This document shows positions 1-9,045 of a DNA stretch of 32,890 nucleotides, one piece after another. A program made the translations under genes and the position numbers. The DNA comes from Acidimicrobiia bacterium. Lineage in GTDB: Bacteria > Actinomycetota > Acidimicrobiia > IMCC26256 > PALSA-555. Under the pieces are notes generated by a model that was not told the origin of the DNA, did no database searches, and saw only the letters and a list, made by a program, of their open reading frames with translations. How positions within the stretch are numbered: position 1 is the stretch's first letter; every line of letters begins with the position of its first letter. The stretch is taken from NCBI GenBank assembly GCA_009694295.1, contig SHVJ01000016.1, forward strand, positions 1 through 32,890, written 5' to 3'.

Positions 1-1344
1 GATGTCGTCAGGGTGCGGTGTCGTGAACGGGTGATGTGCGGGGATCGGACGCCCGTCCTCGATCCCTTCGAACAACGGAAAGTCCGTCACCCAGACCAGG
101 CGCATCGGACCCTCGTGCACCGGCGGGCGGGCCAGATCGAGACGGATGGTGCCGAGCACGCGGCGCACGATTGGACGCTCGCCTGCCGCGAGCAACAGCA
201 AGTCTCCCGCGGTCGCGCCTGTCTCGTCGACGAGACCGAGGACCTCCGCCTCGGACAGGAACTTGGCGACAGGCGAATCGAGGGCACCACCCTCTTGCAC
301 GCGCATCCACACCAAGCCGGCCGCACCAAGATGCTTCGCCCGCTCGACCAACCCGTCGAGGCGGTTCCGTCCGAACTCCGCGCCGCCAGGGACGCGGATG
401 GCCTTCACCACATCGGCTTGGAACGCCCGGAACTCCGTAGCCGCGAACACCTCGCACACGTCGATCAGCTCGAGACCGAACCGCAGGTCGGGCTTGTCGC
501 TCCCGAACCGCTCCATCGCCTCGTGCCAGGTGAGGTGCTCGACCGCCGGTGCGGCTTGCCCGGTGGCGGTCTCGATCGCCGCGGTCACGACCGCGCCGAT
601 CACCTCCATCACGTCGTCGGACGTGGCGAAGCTCAGCTCGGCGTCGAGCTGGGTGAACTCGAACTGCCGATCGGCGCGCGGGTCCTCATCTCGTAGGCAA
701 CGCGCGATCTGGTAGTAGCGATCGAACCCACCGACCATCAGGAGCTGCTTGAACAGCTGCGGGCTCTGGGGCAACGCATAGAACGCGCCGGGCGAGAGTC
801 GCGACGGCACCACGAAGTCGCGTGCACCTTCGGGAGTCGACGCGATGAGCATCGGCGTCTCGACCTCGACGAAGCCACGCGCATCAAGCGACTCGCGAAC
901 GGCACGGTTGACCTTGGCCCGGAGTCGGAGGTTGCGTTGCAGGCGCCCGCCGCGCAGGTCGAGGTAGCGGTACCGAAGTCTCAGCATCTCGTCGGCGTCG
1001 ACGCGGTCATCGATCGGGATCGGTGTGGGCTCGGACGCGTTGAGAACCTCGACGGTCGTGGCGGCGACTTCCAGCTCACCAGTCGCGAGATCGGTGTTCA
1101 CCGTGCCCGCCGGACGGTCGCGCACCGCACCAACGATGCGCAGGACGAACTCGGATCGGATGCTGTGTGGATCGACACCACCCACCGCTTGCGGGTCGAG
1201 CACCACTTGCACGAGTCCGGCCGCGTCACGGAGATCAATGAAGATCACCCCGCCGTGGTCGCGCCGGTTCGCCACCCAACCGCACAACGCGACCTCGGCA
1301 CCGATGTGCTCGCGCCGCAGTTCCCCGGCCATGTGTGTGCGCAT
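1..1344 (-). CDS. aspS: Aspartyl-tRNA synthetase, partial (3' end beyond left edge)
   Basis: Class II aminoacyl-tRNA synthetase that charges tRNA-Asp. I translated 448 codons from the minus strand; the C-terminal part, about a quarter of the usual ~590 residues, lies outside the window. The N-terminal OB-fold anticodon-binding domain (GWVANRRDHGG, then IFIDLRD) is followed by the catalytic core with RYRYLDLR, the class II region ETPMLIASTPEGARDF, the YQIARCLRDEDPRADR motif 2 region, a bacterial-type insertion domain, and HHPFTTP near the break. The ATG start shares one base with the hisS stop (TGATG), and GAGAGGAG lies about 9 nt upstream inside hisS, so hisS and aspS are cotranslated. His30 in RRDHGG and Gly in RPAG match the non-discriminating AspRS type, which also makes Asp-tRNA-Asn for GatCAB; that specificity is inferred. 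Confidence 0.97.
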   Translation of the reverse strand, partial: MRTHMAGELRREHIGAEVALCGWVANRRDHGGVIFIDLRDAAGLVQVVLDPQAVGGVDPHSIRSEFVLRIVGAVRDRPAGTVNTDLATGELEVAATTVEVLNASEPTPIPIDDRVDADEMLRLRYRYLDLRGGRLQRNLRLRAKVNRAVRESLDARGFVEVETPMLIASTPEGARDFVVPSRLSPGAFYALPQSPQLFKQLLMVGGFDRYYQIARCLRDEDPRADRQFEFTQLDAELSFATSDDVMEVIGAVVTAAIETATGQAAPAVEHLTWHEAMERFGSDKPDLRFGLELIDVCEVFAATEFRAFQADVVKAIRVPGGAEFGRNRLDGLVERAKHLGAAGLVWMRVQEGGALDSPVAKFLSEAEVLGLVDETGATAGDLLLLAAGERPIVRRVLGTIRLDLARPPVHEGPMRLVWVTDFPLFEGIEDGRPIPAHHPFTTPHPDDI

Positions 1345-2624
1345 CACTTCGATCGCTCCTCTCGGCGGGCGAGGAGCCACCCGGCAACCTGCTCGCGCGG
1401 GATCTCGATCTGCGTGGAGGTCGCGAGGTCCTTCACGGCGACGGCATCACGCGCAAGCTCGTCGGCGCCCAACATCACTCCGTACGCAGCACGCGACCGG
1501 TCGGCGAGCTTCCATTGGGCCTTCACCGATCGTCCGCCATACGCGCGGTCGGCTCTGAGGCCGGCCTCGCGGAGCGCGGCAACGAGGAGCGTCGAGGCCT
1601 CACCGAGACCATTGTCGATCACGAACGCGTCGAGCGCGGGACCGTCGCCGCCAACCGTCACGCCTTCGGCCTCACACGTGATCAACACGCGCTCAATCCC
1701 GATGCCGAAGCCGATCCCCGGCGTGGGCTTGCCACCCATCTCCTCGGCCAGCTGGTCGTAGCGACCACCGCCGCCCACCGCGTCTTGCGCTGCGTCCAGC
1801 GCGTCGCTGGCGAACTCGAACGTCGTGCTCGTGTAGTAGTCGAAGCCGCGCACGAGACGGGGCGAGAGCTCATGCGGGATCGCGAGCGCCTCGAGACCTT
1901 CCTGGACCCGCTCGAAGTGCACGCGCGCTGCATCGCCCAGGTACTCAGTGAGCTGGGGTGCGCGCTCGATGACGTCCTGCCACTCTTCCTTCTTCGCGTC
2001 GAGCACGCGCAACGGGTGCTGCTCGGCACGGGTGAGGAACTCCTCGCCCAGGCTCGCGCCGTGGTCGAGCAGGTACTTGCGCAGCACGTCGATGTAGACC
2101 GCGCGGTCCGATGGGGCCCCCATCGAGTTGATCCGCAAACGCACCTGGCGCAGCCCGAGATCGACGTAAAACCCGTGCGCGAACGCAATGACCTCGACGT
2201 CAACATCGGGGTCGTCGATGCCGAGCACCTCGGCGCCGAGCTGCCAATGTTGGCGATACCGACCCTTCTGCGGCCGCTCGTACCGGAAGTTGGGGGCTAC
2301 GTACCACGCCTTCCACGGCGGGGTCGGGTGGTGCTGCACGTAGGCCCGCACCACCGGCGCCGTGCCCTCGGGGCGCAGCGCCAGACGGCGACCCCCACGG
2401 TCGGTCAGCTCGTACATCTCCTTGCGCACCACATCGGTGGAAGCGCCGACCCGCTCGAAAACCTCTGCGTGCTCGAACAGCGGTGTGATCACGAGCCCGT
2501 AGCCGAAGCGCTCAGCGCGGTCGGCAAAGCGCCGCACCACCTCGATCCAGCGGGTCGACTCGGGCGCCAGGACGTCGTGGGTACCGACCGGCGCGCGGTA
2601 GATGGCGCCAGCGTCTTCGGTCAC
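1344..2624 (-). CDS. hisS: Histidyl-tRNA synthetase
   Basis: Charges tRNA-His; class II synthetase of 426 residues, normal length. Motif 1 lies near residues 50-80. Motif 2 reads FRYERPQKGRYRQHWQLGAE, the histidine-specific motif reads LVRGFDYYT, and motif 3 reads GIGFGIGIERV. The last ~90 residues are the anticodon-binding HGTP domain. The start is GTG. The ATG 8 bases upstream is out of frame and stops after three codons. No Shine-Dalgarno is visible, but TACGAT sits 6 nt before the GTG, as expected for a leaderless message. The stop codon overlaps the aspS start. A 70-base spacer separates it from rel, too short to hold a T-box leader. Confidence 0.97.
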   Translation of the reverse strand: MTEDAGAIYRAPVGTHDVLAPESTRWIEVVRRFADRAERFGYGLVITPLFEHAEVFERVGASTDVVRKEMYELTDRGGRRLALRPEGTAPVVRAYVQHHPTPPWKAWYVAPNFRYERPQKGRYRQHWQLGAEVLGIDDPDVDVEVIAFAHGFYVDLGLRQVRLRINSMGAPSDRAVYIDVLRKYLLDHGASLGEEFLTRAEQHPLRVLDAKKEEWQDVIERAPQLTEYLGDAARVHFERVQEGLEALAIPHELSPRLVRGFDYYTSTTFEFASDALDAAQDAVGGGGRYDQLAEEMGGKPTPGIGFGIGIERVLITCEAEGVTVGGDGPALDAFVIDNGLGEASTLLVAALREAGLRADRAYGGRSVKAQWKLADRSRAAYGVMLGADELARDAVAVKDLATSTQIEIPREQVAGWLLARREERSK

Positions 2625-2630
2625 GTCCGC

Positions 2631-2636
2631 ATCGTA
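2631..2636 (-). promoter_or_regulatory. Candidate -10 element of a leaderless hisS promoter
   Basis: On the minus strand TACGAT (pattern TANNNT) is followed by six bases and then the hisS GTG. A start site about 7 nt downstream of the hexamer would place the transcript's 5' end on the start codon. No good -35 hexamer is evident. Confidence 0.35.
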
Positions 2637-2650
2637 CGACGGAAGGTGCG

Positions 2651-2680
2651 GCGAACTTGGGGTAAAGGGGTTTGGGCGAA
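2651..2680. repeat. Intergenic motif shared with the npdG spacer
   Basis: The hisS-rel spacer contains GCGAACTTGGGG followed by TAAA and then GGGGTTTGGGCGAA. Omitting the eight bases GGGGTAAA gives a match of 18 of 19 bases to 28863-28881, in the spacer upstream of npdG. The pgsA/EF-G spacer contains the related GGGTTTGGCGAAC. This may be a dispersed non-coding element; two or three copies do not prove it. Confidence 0.35.
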
Positions 2681-2694
2681 AGGAGCGGACTGGT

Positions 2695-4929
2695 TCAGTG
2701 CCGGCCGACCGCGGACGCGCCGGGAAGGACGCGATAGGCGTCGTACACGGAGTCGACCCGTTGGACCGCCTTGAGCAACGAATCGAGATGGCTCGGGTCA
2801 GCCAGCTCGAACTCGAAACGAAAACGAGCGACCCGATCGCTGCTGGTCTGCGAGGTACTCGTGAGGATGTTCACGTGGTGCTCGGACAGCACCTGGGCCA
2901 CGTCGCGCAACAGTTGCGAACGATCGAGCGCCTCGATCTCCACGGCGACGACGAACGTCGCAGTCTCGTCGTGGTCCCATTCCACTTCAATGACCCGTTG
3001 CGCCTGGGAGGAAAGGGCGGCAGCATTCGCACAGTCCGTGCGGTGCACCGAGACCCCACGCCCACGGGTCACGAAGCCCATGATCTCGTCGCCAGGTACC
3101 GGCGTGCAGCACCGTGACAAACGCACCATGACGTCGTCGAGCCCTTCCACGTGCACGCCGACCGCACGACGACCGCGGGCCGACGTTGGTGGACGCTGCG
3201 TCGTGACCGGGAGCTGCTCCTCTCCCCCGCGCAGCTCGCGCTGCAACCGCTGCGCTACAGATCGGGCGGACACATGACCCTCACCGATCGCTGCGTGCAA
3301 GGCGTCGAGGTCGGCGTAGTGCATCGCCTCGGCCACACTCACGAGCGCAGCCGACTTCGTGAGCTTCTGCACCGGGAGGCCCTCGCGGCGCAAGGCCTTC
3401 ACCAGCTCTTCGCGTCCGTTGTCCATGGCGTCGACCCGCCGCTCGCGGGAGAACCACTGGCGAATCTTGGATCGGGCTCGCAGTGTCTGAGCCACGTGGA
3501 GCCAGTCGCGGCTCGGGCCCGCGCCTTCCACCTTGCTGGTGAAGATCTCCACCGAATCGCCCGATTGCAGCGCGCTGTCGAGCGGCACGAGCCGGCCGTT
3601 CACGCGCGCGCCGATGCAGCGATGCCCTACGTCGGTGTGGATCGTGTACGCGAAGTCGACGGGAGTTGCACCCGCGGCCAGGGTGATGATCTTGCCCTTC
3701 GGCGTGAAGACGAAGACCTCGTCTTGCTCGAGGTCGACCTTCAGCGTGTGCATGAACTCGGTCGGATCGTTCGAGTCCTCTTGATCGCTGACCATGCGCT
3801 GGAGCCAGACGAGGTCCTCGGCCTGTGAGCGCTCCTTGTATCCCCAGTGCGCGGCGATGCCGTGCTCGGCGCGCCGGTGCATTTCCTGGGTACGGATCTG
3901 CACCTCAACCGGCTTTCCTCGACTGGTGACAACGGTCGTGTGCAACGACTGGTACAGGTTGAACTTGGGCATCGCGATGTAGTCCTTGAAGCGCCCCTGC
4001 ACGGGCGACCACAGCGCGTGGATCGATCCGAGTGCGCCGTAACAATCCTTCACCGAGCCCACGACGACGCGGACGCCGACCAGATCCTGCACCTCGTCGA
4101 ACGCAATGCCCTTCACGATCATCTTCTCGTAGATCGACCAGTAGTGCTTCGGGCGACCCTGCACCTGGGCTTCGATGTTCAGGTCGGCCAAGCGGTCCTT
4201 GATCTGCGAGATCACCTCGCGCAGCCCGTCGTCACGTTCGGGCGCACGGCTCGCGACCATCTGCTCGATCTCGGCGTACCGCTTGGGATGAAGTACGGCG
4301 AACGCGAGGTCTTCGAGCTGCCACTTCACATCGGCGATGCCCAACCGATGTGCGAGTGGCGCGTACACATCGAGCGTCTCTTGAGCAATCCGGCGCTGCT
4401 TGGCCTCGGGCAGCGACGCGATCGTCCGCATGTTGTGGAGCCGATCCGCGAGCTTGATGAGGAGCACCCGAATGTCGCTCGCCATCGCCACGAGCATCTT
4501 GCGCAACGTGGCGGCCTGCTGCGCCTCCTTCGAGTCGAAGTGCAGACGGTCGAGCTTGGTGACGCCGTTGACGATGGCGGCGATCTCGGGTCCGAACTGC
4601 TGCTCGAGATCTTCCAGCGTGATGGCCGTGTCCTCGATGGCGTCGTGCAGCAACGCGCCGGCGATCGTGACGTCGTCGAGCCCGAGGTCGGCGAGGATCA
4701 TTGCGACGCCCAAGGGATGGGCGATGTATGGCTCGCCGGACCGGCGTACCTGCTCCGCGTGCGCGACGCGCGCTACCTCGAACGCCTCTTCGATCCGGGC
4801 GGTGTCGGCACGCCGGTGTCGCTTGTGGAACGACTGCAGGAGCGGCGCAAGTTCGACGTCGACCTGGTGGCGACGCCATGGGAGCGCGAGCACCGACCGA
4901 CGGTCAGGTCGGGTCTCCATCGTGCTCAT
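2695..4929 (-). CDS. rel: Bifunctional (p)ppGpp synthetase/hydrolase
   Basis: Stringent-response enzyme of 744 residues that makes (p)ppGpp from ATP and GTP/GDP and also degrades it. In order: HD hydrolase domain (H71, H95-D96 in HDAIEDT, ADRLHNMRT at about 161-169); synthetase domain with RFKD at 313-316, the signature of bifunctional Rel rather than EXDD of monofunctional RelA, and YQSLHTTV; TGS domain at about 403-463; a Cys-rich region RCCTPVPGDEIMGF; and a C-terminal ACT domain from about 665. All hallmark residues are present, so both activities are expected. The start is ATG; a second in-frame ATG follows at codon 4. No Shine-Dalgarno is visible and TACCAT lies 9 nt upstream, so a very short leader is possible. 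It begins 23 nt after the secF stop. Confidence 0.97.
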   Translation of the reverse strand: MSTMETRPDRRSVLALPWRRHQVDVELAPLLQSFHKRHRRADTARIEEAFEVARVAHAEQVRRSGEPYIAHPLGVAMILADLGLDDVTIAGALLHDAIEDTAITLEDLEQQFGPEIAAIVNGVTKLDRLHFDSKEAQQAATLRKMLVAMASDIRVLLIKLADRLHNMRTIASLPEAKQRRIAQETLDVYAPLAHRLGIADVKWQLEDLAFAVLHPKRYAEIEQMVASRAPERDDGLREVISQIKDRLADLNIEAQVQGRPKHYWSIYEKMIVKGIAFDEVQDLVGVRVVVGSVKDCYGALGSIHALWSPVQGRFKDYIAMPKFNLYQSLHTTVVTSRGKPVEVQIRTQEMHRRAEHGIAAHWGYKERSQAEDLVWLQRMVSDQEDSNDPTEFMHTLKVDLEQDEVFVFTPKGKIITLAAGATPVDFAYTIHTDVGHRCIGARVNGRLVPLDSALQSGDSVEIFTSKVEGAGPSRDWLHVAQTLRARSKIRQWFSRERRVDAMDNGREELVKALRREGLPVQKLTKSAALVSVAEAMHYADLDALHAAIGEGHVSARSVAQRLQRELRGGEEQLPVTTQRPPTSARGRRAVGVHVEGLDDVMVRLSRCCTPVPGDEIMGFVTRGRGVSVHRTDCANAAALSSQAQRVIEVEWDHDETATFVVAVEIEALDRSQLLRDVAQVLSEHHVNILTSTSQTSSDRVARFRFEFELADPSHLDSLLKAVQRVDSVYDAYRVLPGASAVGRH

Positions 4930-4952
4930 TCAAGGAGAATGGTAGAGCCGGA

Positions 4953-6080
4953 TCAGCGGCGTCGACGCCTCCGTTGCTGACGCGGTCGCGGTGTGATCGA
5001 ACCCGGAGCCCGGGGCGGAACCGAGCCGGCCGTGACATCCTCCGGCGTCAACGCACCCGACGCGACGCGCTCCCCGACCTCTGCCTTCGCCATCTGGGCC
5101 ATCGAGCGGGTTCGCAGCGCCTGATAGTGCGGCTCGCGCTCCTTGATCCAGGCGAGGATCGGCGTGGCAACGAAGATCGATGAATAGGCGCCGACGAACA
5201 GGCCGACGAACAGCGCGAGCGCAAAGTCGCGCAAGGTCACGGCTCCGAGGATCCCGCTTCCCACCACCAACAGCGACGCGACGGGCAACAACGCGACGAA
5301 TGAGGTGTTCAACGAGCGCATGAGGACCGAGTTCATCGAACGATTCACCATGCGCGAGTAGGTGTCGCCCCGCACGGCCCCGAGCGACGGCGTGTTCTCG
5401 CGGATCTTGTCGAACACGACCACCGTGTCGTAGAGGGAGAACCCGAGGATCGTCAGGAAGGCGATCACCGTCGCCGGCGTGACCTCAAAGCCGGAGATGG
5501 CATAGACACCGACAGTGATCGCGATGTCGTGGACCACGGCCACGATGGCCGCGAGCGCCATCTTCCATTCGAAGCGCATCGTGAGATAGAGCGCGATCAA
5601 CCCGAAGAACACGATCAGCGCGACCAGCGCCTTCGAGCTGACGCGATCACCCCACGTGGGACCCACGTCGGTCAGCGATACCTTCTGGAAATTGTCGAGG
5701 CCCGCATATTCCGCCAGCGCTTTGCGCACCTCGCGCGGTGTCGCGCCACCCAGATCGCCCGACTGCACTCGAGCCTCGTTGTCACCGAGGATCAGGATCT
5801 TCGCGTCGGTGATGCCAAGGGGAGTCACGACGTCGCGGATCTCACTTGCTGATGTTGTGCCGGTCTTCATCGTGAACTGCCATTGCGCGCCTCCCTCGAA
5901 GTCGATGCCGAGGTTGAGGCCCGACAGCACGAGCGCAGCCACCGACACGACCACGGCGGTTCCGGAGACCAGTCCCCAGAGCCACGACCGACCTATGAAG
6001 TCGAAGTTCGTGCGCTCGTGGTAGATGTCGCGCAGCGTCTGCAGCAACCCCGTGCGCGTCTCGACCGTGGTCGCCGTCAT
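4953..6080 (-). CDS. secF: Protein translocase subunit SecF
   Basis: Membrane partner of SecD in the SecDF-YajC complex, which uses the proton-motive force to help complete preprotein export through SecYEG. 375 residues. A first transmembrane helix lies at about 33-55, followed by the family motif LGIDFEGG, a periplasmic loop, and five helices from about residue 148. These carry FEWKMALAAIVAVVHDI and FSLYDTVVVFDKIREN, both typical of SecF. The cytoplasmic tail is extended and very basic, ending in a run of arginines; it may bind ribosomes or lipids, but that is a guess. Start ATG overlaps the secD stop as ATGA. rel follows after 23 nt, so one transcript is likely. Confidence 0.97.
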   Translation of the reverse strand: MTATTVETRTGLLQTLRDIYHERTNFDFIGRSWLWGLVSGTAVVVSVAALVLSGLNLGIDFEGGAQWQFTMKTGTTSASEIRDVVTPLGITDAKILILGDNEARVQSGDLGGATPREVRKALAEYAGLDNFQKVSLTDVGPTWGDRVSSKALVALIVFFGLIALYLTMRFEWKMALAAIVAVVHDIAITVGVYAISGFEVTPATVIAFLTILGFSLYDTVVVFDKIRENTPSLGAVRGDTYSRMVNRSMNSVLMRSLNTSFVALLPVASLLVVGSGILGAVTLRDFALALFVGLFVGAYSSIFVATPILAWIKEREPHYQALRTRSMAQMAKAEVGERVASGALTPEDVTAGSVPPRAPGSITPRPRQQRRRRRR

Positions 6081-7624
6081 GCTGTGACCTCCGGTGCGTC
6101 GAGGCCCGCGCCGATCCCGAGGCCCCGCATGCGCACGAGCGACGGCCGACGCGCCATGAGCGACACCACAGGATGCATGAAGAAGTACGCCACCGCGAGG
6201 TCAAGCAACGTCGAGACGCCGAGGAAGAAGGCGAAGCCTCGCACCTGGCCGACCGCGATGAAGTAGAGTGCAAGCGCGCCGATCAGCGAGACCGAGTCGG
6301 CCGCGACGATCGTACGGAACGAACGAGTGAACCCACGGTCAACCGAGGACCGCACCGTCTTGCCGGTTCGCACCTCGTCCTTCAATCGCTCGAAGTACAC
6401 GACGTACGAGTCGACGGTGATCCCGATCGACACGATCAACCCCGTGACGCCCGCGAGGGTGAGTGCGAGCCCGATCGTCTGCCCGAGGAAGGTGATCAAC
6501 GCGTAGGTGAACGCCGCACTGAGCAAGAGGCCGGCAACAACGACTACGCCAAGAAGCCGGTAGTAGATGAGCATGTACAGCGCGACGAGGAAGAGTCCGA
6601 CGAGTCCGGCGGTGATCCCGGCGTCGAGCTGGTCACGCCCGAGCGTGGGTGACACGTCGTTGGTGGTGAGCTTCTCGAGTTCCACCGGCAAGGCCCCGTA
6701 GTTAACGACCTTGGCGAGCTCGTCGGCCTCGGCCTGCTCGAAGTTACCCGAGATGATTGCGGTCCCGCCGAACGGACTGAACACTGCTTCGCCGGGTTGG
6801 ATCTCGGGCGCAGACTGCACGACGCCGTCCAACACAATGGCGACCCGCTGCTGGAAGTACTTCTCGCCCAACGCGTCCCACTGCGCCGACCCTTCGTTCG
6901 TGAACTTGATCGCCACTGACCAGCCCTGTCCGGGTTGGAACTCCGACCTGGCGTTGTCGACCACGTTGCCCGTGAGTTCGGTGGGACCGAGGTAGAGCCG
7001 GTTCGGGCTGTCCGACGTCGCGTCCGGCGCCAGACGCTCCTCGAGCACGACACACGCCTTCCGCTTGTCGTCGGCTCTCGTAGTCGTGGGGATGCGTACG
7101 CCTGAGCTGAGCAATCCGACCACCGCGTTCGCATCACACGACGCGACCGCGGCCTTCGCTGCCTCGTTCCCCGCAGCCGCAGTTGTGGTCGTGGTGGATG
7201 GCGTCGTGGTGGATGGCGTCGTGGTGGATGGCGTCGTCGTGGTGGTGGAGGTGCTCACCTTGGCGTTCGCAGGACCCACGTCGGTCACTACGGAGCGGAA
7301 GCGCAGCTCACCGGTCTGGCCAACGATGCGCGCCGCCTGGTCGCGGTTCTTGACTCCGGGCAGGTCGACCGAGATCGTGCGTCCTTGCCGGCTGATCTCG
7401 GGCTCGGCCACACCGAGGCTGTTGACTCGGTCGGCGATGATGTCGCGAGTCACGTCGAGCGCGCCGGGCTTCACCTTCCCGACGGCCTGGTACACGATCG
7501 AGATCCCGCCTTGCAGGTCGAGGCCGAGCACAGGTTTGTCGCCCGACGCCATGACACCACCGAGGGACGCCACGACGACAAGGATCGAGGCAACGAGATA
7601 GGTCTTCATCCGACGTGGTGTCAC
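6077..7624 (-). CDS. secD: Protein translocase subunit SecD
   Basis: Larger half of the SecDF secretion motor, 515 residues. The N-terminal helix (about 8-26) is followed by LGLDLQGG at 33-40, the periplasmic P1 region (ADRVNSLGVAEPEI, GQTGELRFR), and a C-terminal block of transmembrane helices with TLAGVTGLIVSIGITVDSYVV, a conserved SecD segment. Residues about 125-148 form a Thr/Ser/Pro linker made of TPSTT repeats and encoded by a perfect 15-bp tandem repeat; it interrupts the P1 domain and is probably flexible. The start is taken as GTG, 3 nt after the yajC stop; an ATG at codon 6 (MKTYLV) is a real alternative. The stop overlaps the secF start. Confidence 0.96.
   Translation of the reverse strand: MTPRRMKTYLVASILVVVASLGGVMASGDKPVLGLDLQGGISIVYQAVGKVKPGALDVTRDIIADRVNSLGVAEPEISRQGRTISVDLPGVKNRDQAARIVGQTGELRFRSVVTDVGPANAKVSTSTTTTTPSTTTPSTTTPSTTTTTAAAGNEAAKAAVASCDANAVVGLLSSGVRIPTTTRADDKRKACVVLEERLAPDATSDSPNRLYLGPTELTGNVVDNARSEFQPGQGWSVAIKFTNEGSAQWDALGEKYFQQRVAIVLDGVVQSAPEIQPGEAVFSPFGGTAIISGNFEQAEADELAKVVNYGALPVELEKLTTNDVSPTLGRDQLDAGITAGLVGLFLVALYMLIYYRLLGVVVVAGLLLSAAFTYALITFLGQTIGLALTLAGVTGLIVSIGITVDSYVVYFERLKDEVRTGKTVRSSVDRGFTRSFRTIVAADSVSLIGALALYFIAVGQVRGFAFFLGVSTLLDLAVAYFFMHPVVSLMARRPSLVRMRGLGIGAGLDAPEVTA
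7191..7235. repeat. 3 x 15-bp perfect tandem repeat inside secD
   Basis: Three identical copies of GTGGTGGATGGCGTC (plus strand) encode the Thr/Pro/Ser repeat of SecD. The unit is a multiple of three, so copy-number change would keep the reading frame. Confidence 0.9.
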
Positions 7625-7627
7625 CGG

Positions 7628-7954
7628 TCAGATGACCTCACCATCGGTGTCCCCGACGCCGTCGACCACCTGATTTGGCGCCTGATCTGGCGCCTGATCT
7701 GGAGATCCGGCCGGGCGGGCGATCGCCGCACGCGCGACGCGAATCACCACGCCGTCGGCCACTTCGAGCTCGATCACATCGTCGCGCAGGGCACGGATGG
7801 TTCCGTACACACCGCCGGCGGTGACCACATCGTCACCCACCCCGAGGCTGGCCACCAGCGCGCGGTGTGCGGCGACTTGTCGACGTTGCGGGCGAACGAT
7901 CAAGAAGAAGAAGCCCACCGCCAACAGAACGAACCAGCCGATCGCGAATTCCAT
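7628..7954 (-). CDS. yajC: Preprotein translocase subunit YajC
   Basis: Small single-pass accessory protein of the SecDF complex, 108 residues. A transmembrane helix at about 4-21 ends in the YajC signature FFFLIVRPQRR. The cytoplasmic domain follows with LGVGDDVVTAGGVYGTI. The tail is acidic and contains a short repeat (PDQAPDQAPNQ) encoded by a 12-bp tandem repeat. GGGGAG lies 2 nt before the ATG on the minus strand (GGGGAGCATG), a rather close Shine-Dalgarno. It lies 53 nt after ruvB and 3 nt before secD, giving the common order yajC-secD-secF. Confidence 0.95.
   Translation of the reverse strand: MEFAIGWFVLLAVGFFFLIVRPQRRQVAAHRALVASLGVGDDVVTAGGVYGTIRALRDDVIELEVADGVVIRVARAAIARPAGSPDQAPDQAPNQVVDGVGDTDGEVI
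7669..7704. repeat. 3 x 12-bp tandem repeat inside yajC
   Basis: Three near-identical copies of CCTGATCTGGCG encode the PDQA repeats in the YajC tail. The first differs at one base and the third at its last two. Confidence 0.85.
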
Positions 7955-8007
7955 GCACCATGCTCCCCAGGAGTCACGGGATCGTAGCGGCCCCTAGTGA
8001 CGAGGGA

Positions 8008-9045
8008 TCAGTCGCGGTCGAAGAGGCTGGCGACGGCCGCGGGCGCGGTGAGTCCGAGATGCGCGTACCCGGAAGGGGTCGCGACTCGCCCGCGCGGCGT
8101 ACGCCGGATGAGTCCTTGCTTCAGGAGGAACGGCTCGTAGACGTCCTCCACGGTCTCCGGCTCTTCAGCCACGGAGACCGCGACGGTGCTGAGCCCGACC
8201 GGTTGACCAGCGAACGTGACGCACAGCGTATGGAGGATGGCGCGGTCGACCTTGTCGAGACCGAGATCGTCAACCTCGAACAGGGCCAGCGCGGCCCGTG
8301 CCGTCTCGACGTCGATCTCGCCGTCGCTGCGCACCTCCGCGTAGTCCCGCACTCGCTTGAGCAGGCGGTTGGCGATGCGCGGCGTGCCTCGCGCCCGGCG
8401 TCCGATCTCCGACGCGCCATCAGCGTGCAAGGGGACACCGAGGATCTGCGCCGAGCGCACCAAGATGGCCACGAGGTCGTCGGCTTCGTAGTAGTCGAGC
8501 CGGGCGAGGAATCCGAATCGGTCGCGCAGCGGACCGGTGATCATGCCGCTGCGCGTGGTCGCGCCGACGAGCGTGAACCGCGGTAGATCAAGTCGGATCG
8601 ACCGTGCGGACGGACCCTTACCGATCACGATGTCGAGCTGGAAATCCTCCATCGCGGGATAGAGCACCTCTTCGACCGCGCGCGGCAGACGATGGATCTC
8701 GTCGATGAACAGCACGTCGCCGTCGTCGAGATTCGTGAGAATCGCGGCAAGGTCGCCGGCACGCTCCAACGCAGGGCCGCTCGTGATGCGCAACCCGACG
8801 TCGAGCTCGGCGGCCACGATGCACGCGAGCGTCGTCTTGCCAAGCCCGGGAGCGCCGGCAAAGAGCAGGTGGTCGACCGCCTGGCCGCGTTGCGCCGCGG
8901 CCCCCAACATGATCTCGAGGTGCTCCTTGAGCCGGGGCTGGCCGATGAACTCTAGGAGGCGCCGCGGCCGCAGCGTCGTCTCTTCCGCGCGCTCCGCGGG
9001 ATCGGCGATCGCCGACAGCAGCTCGTCGCTCATGGGCTCGGACAC
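8008..9045 (-). CDS. ruvB: Holliday junction branch migration ATPase RuvB
   Basis: Hexameric AAA+ motor that, with RuvA, drives branch migration of Holliday junctions. 345 residues, normal length. Walker [10 protein letters not shown], Walker B FIDEIHR, sensor 1 [11 protein letters not shown] and the arginine-finger region GPLRDRFG are present. The C-terminal winged-helix domain contains [10 protein letters not shown] and ends [18 protein letters not shown]. The chosen start is GTG because GAGGG lies 5 nt upstream; an ATG four codons later is possible. The GTG directly follows the stop of a 10-codon mini-ORF that itself directly follows the ruvA stop. Confidence 0.97.
   Translation of the reverse strand: MSEPMSDELLSAIADPAERAEETTLRPRRLLEFIGQPRLKEHLEIMLGAAAQRGQAVDHLLFAGAPGLGKTTLACIVAAELDVGLRITSGPALERAGDLAAILTNLDDGDVLFIDEIHRLPRAVEEVLYPAMEDFQLDIVIGKGPSARSIRLDLPRFTLVGATTRSGMITGPLRDRFGFLARLDYYEADDLVAILVRSAQILGVPLHADGASEIGRRARGTPRIANRLLKRVRDYAEVRSDGEIDVETARAALALFEVDDLGLDKVDRAILHTLCVTFAGQPVGLSTVAVSVAEEPETVEDVYEPFLLKQGLIRRTPRGRVATPSGYAHLGLTAPAAVASLFDRD

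Noticed and set aside
1335-4980. Long plus-strand frames opposite hisS and rel (for example 1335-2774 and 3847-4980)
   Set aside because: They mirror well-conserved minus-strand genes and show the biased Arg/His/Leu composition of antisense frames.
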